DNA of 28,152 bases from positions 1-28,152 of IMG/VR virus record IMGVR_UViG_3300037296_000147. One strand, given 5' to 3'. The position numbers were made by a program, and so were the translations under genes. The notes under the pieces were generated by a model. That model had not been told where the DNA came from. It saw only the letters and a list, made by a program, of their open reading frames with translations, and made no database searches. Of the stretch, positions 1-8,968 are shown piece by piece. The stretch's first letter is position 1. Every line of letters begins with the position of its first letter. This DNA comes from a virus.

Positions 1-134
1 GACGGCGCAAGGCGCCCAATCTCTTCAACACTAATTTCGTCGTTACGAAAGACCCGCACATCTGCGCCTAATTCACGAAAATACTGCACAAGGTTATACG
101 TAAAAGAGTCGTAATTATCGATCATCAACAGCAT
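1..134 (-). CDS. trpG: Anthranilate/aminodeoxychorismate synthase glutaminase subunit, N-terminal part (host gene)
   Basis: Translating the minus strand from the ATG at 134 gives [19 protein letters not shown] and about 44 residues in all before the window edge. This is the characteristic N-terminus of TrpG/PabA class-I glutamine amidotransferases, which release ammonia from glutamine for chorismate amination in tryptophan or folate synthesis. The catalytic Cys-His-Glu residues lie beyond the window. It is the only clear chromosomal gene here and marks the left flank of the prophage; its 5' end faces the phage. TrpG and PabA cannot be told apart from this fragment. The frame is open to the edge and appears intact. 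Confidence 0.9.
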   Translation of the reverse strand, partial: MLLMIDNYDSFTYNLVQYFRELGADVRVFRNDEISVEEIGRLAP

Positions 135-573
135 AAAGCAACTAAGCCCTTGATTTTATTAGTTAAATTTAAAGCAACCACTACATATTACCCCTGATAT
201 TACCCCTTTACTTAAATTCAATAGAGAAAAACAACAGAGATAACAATAAAAACGGTGCATGGATTCTATCAAAACCCGTTTATTTTCTCGCCTTGTTTTT
301 TTCTGCAGTATTTTTTATAGCAAAAACAGTGCACCACGGAATCTATATGGCTTACAGCGTTTTTTCGTATCGATTTTAAGCGCTTTAGAACTGCACTTTA
401 TTACACCCCACTGCAATACTGTATTTCTACAAAACACAGCGTATACGGGCTGTGGGGCGTTGCTATTGCGCTTTTAAAGTTGCGGTGAGATATTTTTTCG
501 TAAAGCGCGCGGGCGTGGGGAGGAGTGCTTTTGGGGGGTCGTGGAAGCGGTACGCGGGCTGGCTGTGGGCATG
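135..573. other. Host-prophage junction region containing the presumed left attachment site
   Basis: About 440 bp between the trpG start and the terminator of the phage late operon. The left part is AT-rich. The trpG promoter and attL should both lie here, but the core cannot be delimited without the right end of the prophage. No tRNA or tmRNA end is visible, so the target is probably the intergenic DNA upstream of trpG. A 72-codon plus-strand frame at 259-477 has no recognisable similarity or good ribosome site and is not called as a gene. Confidence 0.5.
185..208. repeat. Two tandem 12-bp repeats, possible integrase arm-type sites
   Basis: ATATTACCCC occurs at 185-194 and again at 197-206, a 12-bp period (units end TG and TT). 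Short tandem repeats with a G/C run, close to the att core, are a usual layout for arm sites of P2/P4-type tyrosine integrases. That role is inferred from position; no integrase is in the window. Confidence 0.35.
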
Positions 574-598
574 AAAAAGGGCGCTGTATGCGCCCTTT
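574..598 (-). terminator. Rho-independent terminator of the late (tail) operon
   Basis: GGGCGC (579-584) pairs with GCGCCC (590-595) around a 5-nt loop, extended by AAA/TTT, and on the minus strand it is followed by a T run. It sits 22 bp past the stop of the last tail gene, as expected for the end of the late transcript. Confidence 0.85.
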
Positions 599-619
599 GG
601 TTGTTGTTTGGCGTGTGAT

Positions 620-1360
620 TTACTTTAGTAGCGGCTGCAGCTTACCCGCTTGTTCCGTGGCTTCCGCGCCTTTTTGTGTGTAGCTGGACGTCTGAATTGG
701 CGGCGATGTTGTACCCGCGCCCGCCGGATCTCTCCATGTTATTGAGTGGTTGTGTGTTCCTGCAACTTTTGCGAGGTCTGCGACGGTGTTCATTAGGTCA
801 TGAAGCAGACTATAAATGTTGGTTGCGTCGTCACCGACGTGGTGCTTTGCTGCGATGATTTCGCTAAGCTCACCCGCTTTGATGCGTAAGTCTTTTTCTA
901 TTTCTGTTGTGCTGTTCTTGCCTTTGGTTTCCCATTCATTCTCTTTGTTTACTTGCGTGTAGGCTTTCTCGGATTGCTGCCAACGTTGTGACGTTTCTGC
1001 CATGTTGGGCAGCTTCAAACCGTGTGGCAGTATGGAACGAATAAACGGATGTGCTGGCGATCCATATGCGAATGCCAATTCAACGATAGTACCAATGCTT
1101 GGTTTTGACCAAAAGCCACGCTGTTCGCCGCCAGCGGGAACCGGCAATAAGACATCCTCCATTACTGGCACATCTTTGTCTTCTTCTCCGTTAGCTTTTA
1201 GCAGTTGAACCGACACGGAATACACGGGCGTTTCTTCCGTGATCACCTCGCCCGCCAATGGCGTGAGTATGTCGGTTACTTTGGCCCACATGGGTAAGTG
1301 CCAACCACTTTTTAACTCTGGATACTTTCGCATGAGTACGCGTTCAATTATCGCTTCCAT
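620..1360 (-). CDS. Baseplate assembly / spike protein (gpV or Mu gp45-like)
   Basis: 246 aa. The central part, with GFWSKPSIGTIVELAFAYGS around residues 83-102 followed by a hydrophobic 'HPFIRSILPHG' stretch, resembles the OB-fold of phage baseplate assembly protein V / Mu gp45, which forms the membrane-piercing spike under the tail tube. The C-terminal third is polar and low in complexity, as in proteins that end in a trimeric spike or linker. It is the last gene of the late operon and overlaps the preceding gene by 13 bp, so translation is probably coupled. Assignment rests on residue pattern and position in the baseplate cluster; the exact P2 counterpart is not certain. Confidence 0.65.
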   Translation of the reverse strand: MEAIIERVLMRKYPELKSGWHLPMWAKVTDILTPLAGEVITEETPVYSVSVQLLKANGEEDKDVPVMEDVLLPVPAGGEQRGFWSKPSIGTIVELAFAYGSPAHPFIRSILPHGLKLPNMAETSQRWQQSEKAYTQVNKENEWETKGKNSTTEIEKDLRIKAGELSEIIAAKHHVGDDATNIYSLLHDLMNTVADLAKVAGTHNHSITWRDPAGAGTTSPPIQTSSYTQKGAEATEQAGKLQPLLK

Positions 1361-2031
1361 GACACCACCATTTTTGAATCAATCATGCGAACACTTGTCA
1401 GCCGGTTGTCGTTTAATAGATAGTTGGGGCGTAGACCTGGTATGGCCATAACTTCCGCACTTTGCGTGGCCAACTGTTTGTCTAATACGGCCGCTGGTAT
1501 GTTGATTGGTGTGTCAGGCCAATGCCCGTCTTTCCACGATCCGACATAAATCAAACCATCGCGGCGTTGCTGCCACAAATAGCCGCTGATTTCGAATACG
1601 TCGGCCAAAGCCTTAATAAGATGAAAGCCATTGCCCGTATTAATAAAATAAGGGACTTTCTTGGTGACGTAATCTGCCGCGGGCAGCGCAAAGCCTAATC
1701 CAGTTAATCGCTTAACTTCGGTCAATACGTCGTTCAATGTGACGTTACGCAATGCCATTTTTACCGGCATTTCCAACATGTTCGACTTCTCGCGACAAAA
1801 GATGGTTTGTACGTCGTTTCCCGCTGTCGTTGATCGTTCGACGTATCCATAGAAATGGCCTTGTTGTTGCCCACCATCAACTCCAAACGAAAAAAACGCG
1901 GTCCCACTTAGTGAAACCGCGCTTTTTATTAAGAAGGTCGCTCGACCTGGTATCCCTGTATTCAATGCCACATCATGAGAAACCAGCGCTACCCGTTCAC
2001 CATTAATTTTAAGCGTGTAGTCATACTTCAT
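1348..2031 (-). CDS. Putative baseplate hub-type tail protein
   Basis: 227 aa. The N-terminus (a beta-rich start with INGERV and a 'GIPGRATFLIK' stretch) followed by a long LysM-like region ('NVTLNDVLTEVKRLTGLGF', about 97-115) suggests a tail hub protein of the gpD / Mu gp44 class, which caps the tube and holds the spike. It lies directly before the gpV-like gene and overlaps its neighbours on both sides (11 and 13 bp), which fits hub and spike made together. I recognise the genomic position better than the sequence itself, so the hub assignment is inference; a plain 'phage tail protein' is the safe label. Confidence 0.5.
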   Translation of the reverse strand: MKYDYTLKINGERVALVSHDVALNTGIPGRATFLIKSAVSLSGTAFFSFGVDGGQQQGHFYGYVERSTTAGNDVQTIFCREKSNMLEMPVKMALRNVTLNDVLTEVKRLTGLGFALPAADYVTKKVPYFINTGNGFHLIKALADVFEISGYLWQQRRDGLIYVGSWKDGHWPDTPINIPAAVLDKQLATQSAEVMAIPGLRPNYLLNDNRLTSVRMIDSKMVVSWKR

Positions 2032-2575
2032 CCGCCTTACCTTCTTCTGCTGCCAATTTTTTATCGAAATACGCCAAGCCCTTTTCGAACCATCCGGCCG
2101 GCAGACTTTCCGCCACCGATACTTCGGATATTACTTTTTCATCCGCTGGCGCGGCGGCGGGCTCTTCTGACTTGATCTTCTTTTCTTCGATTTTTTCCGG
2201 TATTGAAAGATGCTCAATAAGCGTAAAGCTCACAGACCATGCTTGTGAGTCGTCCAACTCTTGCGCGCTCACTTCATCTGTAAAACGCACCTGCCGAACA
2301 CCAAACGCTTTGGCGGTTTGATTATTAATGTTGTAGACAACCCTTTTCCCTTTGTCGTCTTTTGCTGTGCTTAGGCGCTTGATGATCTTTAGAAAATCAG
2401 GATCTTCGTATTTAATATTTAACGTAACGCGCAATCGACACGCTTTCTCGCCCTCTTCCGCTGTTGCAGTAGATGAACTTTTGCCGGACAAATCGGATTC
2501 CGGCAAACTGAATTTGCAGTTCACCTTATGCCCGTAGCCGTTTATTTGAGTGTCGCCAAGAACGAGGATGATCAT
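2021..2575 (-). CDS. Phage baseplate/tail protein of uncertain role
   Basis: 184 aa. The first ~125 residues look like a compact mixed domain (beta-strand-like MIILVLGDTQINGYG start and a 'FGVRQVRFTDEVSA' strand pair). The rest is charged (KIEEKKIKSEEPAAAPADEK) and probably a linker, ending in a short amphipathic tail. It overlaps the fibre-chaperone gene by 4 bp (ATGA) upstream and the hub-like gene by 11 bp downstream. In related phages this slot encodes baseplate proteins. No catalytic motif is seen. Confidence 0.5.
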   Translation of the reverse strand: MIILVLGDTQINGYGHKVNCKFSLPESDLSGKSSSTATAEEGEKACRLRVTLNIKYEDPDFLKIIKRLSTAKDDKGKRVVYNINNQTAKAFGVRQVRFTDEVSAQELDDSQAWSVSFTLIEHLSIPEKIEEKKIKSEEPAAAPADEKVISEVSVAESLPAGWFEKGLAYFDKKLAAEEGKADEV

Positions 2576-3111
2576 TCGCTTGAATCTTCAAAAACTGGCC
2601 AATATTGGTCGTCAGTTACATCGATTTCTAACAAGTCTTCACGACCCAATAGAACAATCAAAGCTGTACGATTAGAGGAAATCCACGCTGAACAATTCGC
2701 CGTATCTAACTCACCATAAACACCTAAAGACGCGTTAATTTGGCCTATTTGGTTCCAGTGGGTATTAATGCGTTTTGTGCATTCAGCGTTTGCAAGTGCT
2801 GTTTGCTGCTCAAGCGTGGGCGGAATGATAGGCGCTTCAAGTAAAGCTCCTTCAGGTACTTCTTCACCAACCTCTTTGATCGTGTGCTTTGTGCCGTCTT
2901 CATCCCAGTACTCAGTGCCGATATTATCTACAACGTAGTGCCAAGCTCCTTCTTTGAAATAACGCTGAAAACCTTCTTTTTTAGCGATTAATTCAACGTC
3001 TGTCGAATAAGCTGGAATCATCCATTTACTACTTACTGGGTCTTTTTTAGCTTCGATTTGCTTTGTAAAAACAGGGTAATCAACCCCTAACTTGAATGCG
3101 TTCAAATTCAT
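2572..3111 (-). CDS. Tail fibre assembly chaperone-like protein
   Basis: 179 aa, directly downstream of the tail fibre gene (12-bp gap). It contains the pattern seen in phage tail-fibre chaperones: 'EYWDEDGTKHTIKEVGEEVP' at about 68-87, a proline-rich joint, then a helical part with repeated Glu/Gln/Ala. Such proteins help the fibre trimerise and are usually not in the virion. The partner is therefore the fibre encoded just before it. The C-terminal ~45 residues are acidic and variable, typical for chaperones matched to one fibre tip. Confidence 0.6.
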   Translation of the reverse strand: MNLNAFKLGVDYPVFTKQIEAKKDPVSSKWMIPAYSTDVELIAKKEGFQRYFKEGAWHYVVDNIGTEYWDEDGTKHTIKEVGEEVPEGALLEAPIIPPTLEQQTALANAECTKRINTHWNQIGQINASLGVYGELDTANCSAWISSNRTALIVLLGREDLLEIDVTDDQYWPVFEDSSE

Positions 3112-3123
3112 TTTTAGAGACTC

Positions 3124-4803
3124 CTAAAGACGGGTTTTTCCATAATAAGCGATGGAGCGAGGGCGAGAGTCCCATCTCAATATATGAGACGTATCCACCG
3201 TATTGACACTTGTTATCTCCCCGGCTCCTTCACCTGGTGTGTTTGAAACCGCTGAATCCACCAAGTTTTCATCTCTAACAGCTTGAGTAAACAACTTATC
3301 AGCCCATGCAGCACCAAAGTATCCTCCGGAGCGCCTTGCTACTTGTATTGTTGTTGCATCTTGGTGACTACCAAAAACACGCCCGCTGTCCACGCCATGC
3401 CCATCATCAAACATACGAATAAACTCACCGCCGACCATCGGAAGAGAGACAGTAGCCGAACCATCCAATTCATCAACAAATCCGTAATAGCCGCCATATG
3501 CAATCGGGTCTGCGTCTTTAGTGGATTGTGCAATGTAGTTTGATGATGCGGCGGCTTTAGCGCACGCAATCGGATGGTGAATGCTGTTGATTTCTGACCC
3601 ATCAAGTGCGTATTCCCCTGGACTTAAAACATCAACAGTGTCTGTATAAAGCTTCGCAATGTCCAAAACGCTACTGCCCGTTTTCGGGTTAATCTGGCTC
3701 GCTATATAAAACGCTCCAGCAATGTATCGCACTGTGAGCAATGCGGTTTCAAATATCTGTGTGTCAGACACAACGCCAGTCAGTGATATGGGCGCTAGAT
3801 CATCGATTTTAATTGTGAAAGTAGACGTGTTATTTGCTGAGACAATAAACGAGAACTCGTCGTAGTCGTTTAACTCTGTAATTTTTGTCGTTCCAGCTTT
3901 CGACGTTAAGACGATATCGTTTTCATCACCGCTTACATCGAATAATTTTTTACCACCTGGCGATTTAATATCTTTTAGATACGACATTTCGCGCTCTTCT
4001 GTTACCGCGCCCGAGGCGTCTAGTTCCGCAATTTTCGTTAGGTAATGTTCAATGCCATTCCCATCTACGTAATCAGCAAACGGCCCCGTATCAATAACGA
4101 ATTCACACGCCGCGGTCATGTCCGAAATATCGCCCTGCAGGCTAACGTTTAGCCAAATTTCATTAGGGAAAGTCGCGGTGGTGATTTCTTGCGCCGCCGC
4201 ATTTTTGACACGAACACCGCCAACATAACCAATGCCTGCCGCGACGCTATATGTTCCAGCCGATCCGGTGACTTTCCAGCCATCACCCAAGAAACCTTCA
4301 TGGCCGTAAATATCAAGATTCGCTAACCGCTCGCGCTCATCAATACCACTAAGCCGCGCATTAAAATCAATTTGCCATGTTTCCGCTGATACGTTGATTG
4401 ATGTGGCTTGCTGAATACCCAAGTAGGAAATTAAGAAATTACGTGTAATGGTATTACCCGCTACAGCGCCATCGTTTTTATTTTTTTCGGTTAATGGCAC
4501 GTATGTCACAGCGATCAAAACACCTTCATCATCGACTAACCCAACCCAATTGAATTGATAGTTACCAATGTTCGACCCCATGACCAACGAGTAAACCACT
4601 TGGTTGGTGTTTACATAGCCCGATTTAGTGACACTCAATTGATCGACGACATAACCGGCCGATGGAATAGATTCTATTCGTGTGGCTGGCTCGCCGCCCA
4701 AATCTGGCACGTTCGCCAAGATAAATTGGGTAATGTTTAGCGTGGCGTTGTCGCCTTGTTTTTTTGCAATTTGCTGCTGTCCAGCAATGGTAATAAACGG
4801 CAT
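3124..4803 (-). CDS. Tail fibre protein with DUF3751-type collar-fibre N-terminus
   Basis: 559 aa. Residues 1-150 match the phage tail-collar fibre domain (DUF3751) in pattern: start MPFITIAGQQQIAKKQ, then a GYVNTNQVVYSLVMGSNIGN stretch and 'FNWVGLVDDEGVLIAVTYVP'. This domain fixes the fibre to the baseplate. The middle is beta-rich with Ser/Thr/Asp, and the C-terminal ~150 residues have a tail-collar-like segment (GEFIRMFDDGHGVDSGRVFG) common in receptor-binding tips. It follows gpI and precedes a fibre chaperone, the usual order J-I-H-G of P2-like phages. It determines host receptor choice; the receptor cannot be read from sequence. Confidence 0.8.
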   Translation of the reverse strand: MPFITIAGQQQIAKKQGDNATLNITQFILANVPDLGGEPATRIESIPSAGYVVDQLSVTKSGYVNTNQVVYSLVMGSNIGNYQFNWVGLVDDEGVLIAVTYVPLTEKNKNDGAVAGNTITRNFLISYLGIQQATSINVSAETWQIDFNARLSGIDERERLANLDIYGHEGFLGDGWKVTGSAGTYSVAAGIGYVGGVRVKNAAAQEITTATFPNEIWLNVSLQGDISDMTAACEFVIDTGPFADYVDGNGIEHYLTKIAELDASGAVTEEREMSYLKDIKSPGGKKLFDVSGDENDIVLTSKAGTTKITELNDYDEFSFIVSANNTSTFTIKIDDLAPISLTGVVSDTQIFETALLTVRYIAGAFYIASQINPKTGSSVLDIAKLYTDTVDVLSPGEYALDGSEINSIHHPIACAKAAASSNYIAQSTKDADPIAYGGYYGFVDELDGSATVSLPMVGGEFIRMFDDGHGVDSGRVFGSHQDATTIQVARRSGGYFGAAWADKLFTQAVRDENLVDSAVSNTPGEGAGEITSVNTVDTSHILRWDSRPRSIAYYGKTRL

Positions 4804-4828
4804 AAATCATCTCTCTTATGATGAATTT

Positions 4829-5440
4829 TTAAAGGGTTGCTACGTCCAAATTCCACGAATGGCCGACGGCATCATTTCGCATTGTCGCGACAATACCCCA
4901 CGGCCCCGTTGATTCCTTCGCGACATCGAAGAAACTTAAATGACCAAATTCAACCACACTGACATTCATTTCAACGGCTGTTAATACGGTCAATTCATAA
5001 CGTCGGCATGTACGCCCATACTGCTGAACGATGTAGCTTAATAGTTCGGTATTAGACGCCACTTGCGAATCGGAAAGCCGCAAGGAAACTACGTCCCAAT
5101 TCACGGCATCTTCTCGTTCTACGATCTCTAAATAGCCGATTCCTAGACGCTCAAATATCTGGATGAATCCCGTTTTTGAACCCGCTTCCATAGCGTTTTG
5201 TTCGGCGTATTTAACGCGTTTTCTGAATAGCTCGTCTGGTTCATCGTTAAAGCGTGTTACGTCTTTTTGATAAGCGTGATACTTCAATAATGCAGCACTG
5301 CATGTTTCCGCATTCATTTGATTAAGCGGTGTTTTTATCCAGTCTTCGACTTGGTCCCACCAGTTACCAAACGCGCTTTTTAAGCTACCTACTTTCTCAC
5401 CGTTTTTTTGCCAAACCGGTAATGGGTAACGGTCTGCCAT
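4829..5440 (-). CDS. I: Tail protein I-like baseplate component
   Basis: 203 aa, between baseplate J and the fibre. The pattern of an aromatic/charged N-terminus, a helical segment with 'FRKRVKYAEQNAMEAGSKTG' at about 71-90, then 'IFERLGIGYLEIVE', agrees with P2 gpI family members, which join the tail fibre to the baseplate wedge. It starts 2 bp after the J stop and is followed by the fibre gene after 25 bp. P2 gpI is of similar size. The call depends on both pattern and conserved J-I-fibre order. Confidence 0.65.
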   Translation of the reverse strand: MADRYPLPVWQKNGEKVGSLKSAFGNWWDQVEDWIKTPLNQMNAETCSAALLKYHAYQKDVTRFNDEPDELFRKRVKYAEQNAMEAGSKTGFIQIFERLGIGYLEIVEREDAVNWDVVSLRLSDSQVASNTELLSYIVQQYGRTCRRYELTVLTAVEMNVSVVEFGHLSFFDVAKESTGPWGIVATMRNDAVGHSWNLDVATL

Positions 5441-5442
5441 GC

Positions 5443-6594
5443 CTAACCCTCCACAATGTTTAACGAGGAAAGAACTGGAATCGACATGTCAGAAACAATG
5501 CTGCTTAAGTTGAATTCAATGTCATCAATACCATCAAACAAGTCGTACAACTCGCCCGCTAAATTAGTAAACGAGAAACGGGAAAACGGTGCTGTCTTTG
5601 TCATTTCATACGCGGCATTACCGCGAAACGCTGAGTAAATAGCGTTGTAAACCTGTGTCTTTTTCGCTTCTTTCTCTTCACTCAATAACGTGTCTGAAAA
5701 GTACAAAGTCACGGTTAAATCGTGCTCTGTTTCTGGCATGTTATAGGCCACTACATCATCGCCATGGCCGTGGTAACCTTCCGTCGAAATTTGGCGGTTA
5801 ATGGTTTCTAGGTAACTTTGCGCCGGTGCGTTTAGATCAAATAAAATATAGGCGTTTGCTGTGCCTGGCCCCCGCGGTGCATCATGCTGAAACCATATTT
5901 TGTCCGACTGAACACCGACCCATGACGAAATCAAATATTTATAAACGCCGTCGGTGTGAAAGTGGCTTAGTGTGTTAAATGCATTACGAATTCGCGCGCG
6001 ATACGCTTCAATTTCTTCAATATCCGCGCCCACTTGGTCTATCCAATCGTTTGGATTGGTAACGCTTACACCGTCTAAATCGCACTTGCTAAAGTAGCCC
6101 GCTTCTAAGTTATAAGCCGTGGCGGCTTTTTCTGACGTGACAGAGACAATCAACCCCGCTTCGCCATCCTGAAAAATAGCGTCAATATCGGTAATCACTT
6201 TGTATACGGTGTTGTTAATCAAATCCGTATACACAACGGTGCCCGCTGGCACGGTGAAAGCTCCCGCTGTATTGGCTCTTGTGAATACAACACGGCCTTT
6301 CAGAAATTGGCTTTGCTTACGTGGGCAGTTGTAACTATCACCCCACAATTCAATAAACCCTTCCCCCACAGTTTTTAAGAAAAACTGTGGCATGACGTTT
6401 TTAATCAGTAATTGCACAATCCACAAAAATGGCTTGGTCGCGATAGCAGAGATCAAACGCCAGAACGGTGAATAGTTGGAGTCATTGGCAATAGTCGAAC
6501 CAGACTCTGCCAACACAGTCCGAAACTTAGCGGTTATTTCTACCTCTGTTGTGGGTACGCCGTTGTCTTTTAAAACGTCTTCAAAATCATTCAT
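5443..6594 (-). CDS. J: Baseplate assembly protein J
   Basis: 383 aa from the ATG at 6594, which overlaps the stop of the DUF2590 gene as ATGA; an upstream in-frame start at 6639 would read back into that gene and is rejected. The sequence shows the baseplate J pattern: 'FTVPAGTVVYTDLINNTVYK' with following beta strands, then 'EIEAYRARIRNAF' and a C-terminal 'GHGDDVVAYNMPETEHDLTV' region. Family members form the wedge ring of contractile tails (T4 gp6 equivalent). Length is above the P2 protein (about 300 aa), as in the HP1/K139 branch. Confidence 0.85.
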   Translation of the reverse strand: MNDFEDVLKDNGVPTTEVEITAKFRTVLAESGSTIANDSNYSPFWRLISAIATKPFLWIVQLLIKNVMPQFFLKTVGEGFIELWGDSYNCPRKQSQFLKGRVVFTRANTAGAFTVPAGTVVYTDLINNTVYKVITDIDAIFQDGEAGLIVSVTSEKAATAYNLEAGYFSKCDLDGVSVTNPNDWIDQVGADIEEIEAYRARIRNAFNTLSHFHTDGVYKYLISSWVGVQSDKIWFQHDAPRGPGTANAYILFDLNAPAQSYLETINRQISTEGYHGHGDDVVAYNMPETEHDLTVTLYFSDTLLSEEKEAKKTQVYNAIYSAFRGNAAYEMTKTAPFSRFSFTNLAGELYDLFDGIDDIEFNLSSIVSDMSIPVLSSLNIVEG

Positions 6595-6902
6595 ACAGTC
6601 ACCGTTATTTTTTCGCCCGCGACGGTTTTCGCTTCGCAAATCAGGCTTTCACTGTCCAAATACACATTGGCCGTACCTGGGTAAATGCGTTCGTCATTTT
6701 CCATTTCGATTTCAATTTTTGTGCATATTGCGGCAATAGTGGTTTGGTTACGTTCGCCGATCATTCGCCACGCGTAGCCTTTTTCGATGATCATGTGGCG
6801 TATGTCTTGTGCGACACAGTTCACGCCCTCAACTAGCAATGGTTCGCCGATGCTGGACAGTACGATGTCATCATTTTCAATGAGTAAATCAATACTTGGC
6901 AT
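6591..6902 (-). CDS. DUF2590-family baseplate protein (gp25/W-like position)
   Basis: 103 aa. The sequence starts MPSIDLLIENDDIVLSSIGE and has 'DIRHMIIEKGYAWRMIGERN' in the middle, which I associate with DUF2590, a short family found upstream of baseplate J in HP1/K139-type phages. The position equals that of P2 gpW / T4 gp25, which starts the wedge and nucleates sheath polymerisation, so an analogous role is likely. Its start overlaps the tape-measure stop (TAATG) and its stop overlaps the J start (ATGA), so the three genes are translated in a coupled series. Confidence 0.7.
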   Translation of the reverse strand: MPSIDLLIENDDIVLSSIGEPLLVEGVNCVAQDIRHMIIEKGYAWRMIGERNQTTIAAICTKIEIEMENDERIYPGTANVYLDSESLICEAKTVAGEKITVTV

Positions 6903-8956
6903 TAGCCTGCTTCCATTTCGAGTTGATACATAAGCACGTCACCACGCACAGCTTCGCCGTGGTTGTTCACTTCCATTTTCTCGACGTGCAATGATTTTTT
7001 ATTGCCACCAAACATGTTGCTAATCGTCTGGAATAATCCGCCCGATTCGCCACCACTTTGGCTTGATTCCGCACCCGGTAACGTCACCATTTTGTTAATG
7101 GTTTCGTTTTGGGATTCCGCCTTGCTAATGACTTCTTTTGTCTCTGTTGTGCTGGTATCGATACCCGGCAACCAAGACAGTTTGTTTTTCAGCCAATCGA
7201 CCTTTTCACCCAGAAACGCGAACGGATCAAGGACAGACAGCCAGCCTTTAAAATCCATCCACCACTGTTTGATCGATTCGAATGCATCAATATTTAACTC
7301 CCACGTTGGCATGAGTGAAAGACCGCTAATCCACACTTGGAAGTCACCCCACCATTGTTTGATCGGCTCGAATAGAGAGACGTCAATAAAGCCGCCAATG
7401 CTTGAGAAAAATCGACTAACTGCCGCACTCACTTCATCCCAATAAACCACCAAGGCAACTAATGCGGCGATCAATGCGACTACGCCAACCACAACCCAAG
7501 TTAGTGGGTTGGCAAGCAATGCGGCAGTAAATGCCCAGATAGCCGGCAAACTGGTTAAAAGTCCTGTTTTCATTGCAAGGAAAAATGCCGACACGGCAGG
7601 GCCATATAATACGAAGGCAAGCAAGGCGGTACGCATCAACCAAAGCGCGGCGGTGTAAGCCACCACAACCAATCGAGCCGCCCAAATAATTGGCCTAACG
7701 ACGATAAAGCGCATGGTAAAACCGACCATAGCGAACCGTGCCATGCCGATGGCAATGTTCATCACGCCCGCAATGGCAACAAAGGCAATAAACGCGGTAA
7801 TCGCTAAGCCAATCATTTTTGTTAAATGCGGGTATTTATCTGCCCATTCGACAATGATCGACGCGGCGTTTGTCATCATGTTTATGTAAGGTTCAATCGA
7901 TGGCAGGGCTTTTTGCCAAATCGCAATCGATACCGCCGTAACGGCAGATGCCAATCGTGTAAAATTATTCTGCATTTGCTTAGCCATCCATGTGGCCTTA
8001 TCCATGCCTTTGACTTGACCAAGCTTGTCTATATCGCCCGCTAATTTACCTACGTCGTTTGACATTAACTTGATAAATCCCACCGCTTCATCAGACCCAA
8101 ACGAATCGCTTAACACGTCGTTCATTTGTAATGCGCTAAGGCCATTTGTTTTGGTTTTTATCATGTCTAAAATTTCGACTACGGGTAGCAATGCGCCACT
8201 TTCGTCCTCAAAATCTAAGCCCAATTTTCCGCCCGCGCCCGATAGCCCGCCTAAAAACGCCCTGTATTTCGTTCCTGCTTCGGACCCGCTCATAGTCGAT
8301 TGCAACGTGCCCAATACGGCCATTTGTTCGTTGAGTTTTACGCCCATTGTTGTGGCGTCAGCACCAATCGAACCAAACGCGGCGGACATTTCTGGCCCCG
8401 TCGTTTTAAACATTTGCACAGCGGTGGCGGTTTGTCCTGCGAGCATTTCCACCCACGTGCCTTTGCCCATTTCGTTGGCTTGGCTTTTGAATATGCCGTA
8501 CATGGTGCCGAAATAGGACGTTATATCGGTCACATTGGCTTTAGTGGCTTTCGCTAACGTGCCCGCCGCCGTGGTAAAGCGCGGCAAGTCGTTATCTACT
8601 AGACCATCAATAGCAGATTGAATGTCGTAAGCAGAACGCACGTAATTGGACGCTTGGTCACCAAATTCTATGGAATATTTAAGTCCGGCTTGATTAAGCG
8701 CGGCCAGTGTACTGTCGGCTACTTCTAACGATTTCACTTCGCCCAACGCCATGTTCATATCGTTAGCAGGGTTGACCGTAGCAGCAAATGTACCGCTGGC
8801 AGCGATTAATGCCGCCACCCCCGCCGCCGTGTTCATAAAGGCTTTTCGAGAGTTATTCGTCACTTGCTGGATTGTTTTTTGAATACCTTTCATTGGCCCC
8901 GTAATTTTGTCCAACAGACCAACCGTTAACATTAGTTTGTCTAGTGATCCGGCCAT
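6902..8956 (-). CDS. Tail tape measure protein
   Basis: 684 aa. The N-terminal half has the TP901-type tape-measure pattern (a 'MALGEVKSLEVADSTLAALN' stretch, then 'AGTLAKATKANVTDITSYFG'). Residues about 380-510 contain several strongly hydrophobic segments that may help the protein cross the host inner membrane during DNA delivery. The C-terminal part has Trp-rich repeats ('IKQWWGDFQVWISGL' and 'IKQWWMDFKGWLSVL'). It sets tail length; at 684 aa the tail would be rather short for a myophage. The ATG at 8956 has a good AAGG ribosome site. It lies directly after the chaperone frameshift extension, as in P2. Confidence 0.9.
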   Translation of the reverse strand: MAGSLDKLMLTVGLLDKITGPMKGIQKTIQQVTNNSRKAFMNTAAGVAALIAASGTFAATVNPANDMNMALGEVKSLEVADSTLAALNQAGLKYSIEFGDQASNYVRSAYDIQSAIDGLVDNDLPRFTTAAGTLAKATKANVTDITSYFGTMYGIFKSQANEMGKGTWVEMLAGQTATAVQMFKTTGPEMSAAFGSIGADATTMGVKLNEQMAVLGTLQSTMSGSEAGTKYRAFLGGLSGAGGKLGLDFEDESGALLPVVEILDMIKTKTNGLSALQMNDVLSDSFGSDEAVGFIKLMSNDVGKLAGDIDKLGQVKGMDKATWMAKQMQNNFTRLASAVTAVSIAIWQKALPSIEPYINMMTNAASIIVEWADKYPHLTKMIGLAITAFIAFVAIAGVMNIAIGMARFAMVGFTMRFIVVRPIIWAARLVVVAYTAALWLMRTALLAFVLYGPAVSAFFLAMKTGLLTSLPAIWAFTAALLANPLTWVVVGVVALIAALVALVVYWDEVSAAVSRFFSSIGGFIDVSLFEPIKQWWGDFQVWISGLSLMPTWELNIDAFESIKQWWMDFKGWLSVLDPFAFLGEKVDWLKNKLSWLPGIDTSTTETKEVISKAESQNETINKMVTLPGAESSQSGGESGGLFQTISNMFGGNKKSLHVEKMEVNNHGEAVRGDVLMYQLEMEAG

Positions 8957-8968
8957 GCTGATACCTTC

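Noticed and set aside
259-477. 72-codon plus-strand frame in the junction region
   Set aside because: No ribosome site, odd Phe/Leu/Cys/Asn mix from AT-rich DNA, no recognised similarity; treated as non-coding.
3283-3605. Plus- and minus-strand alternative frames inside the tail fibre gene
   Set aside because: Overlap a clear 559-aa fibre frame and have no ribosome sites; shadows.
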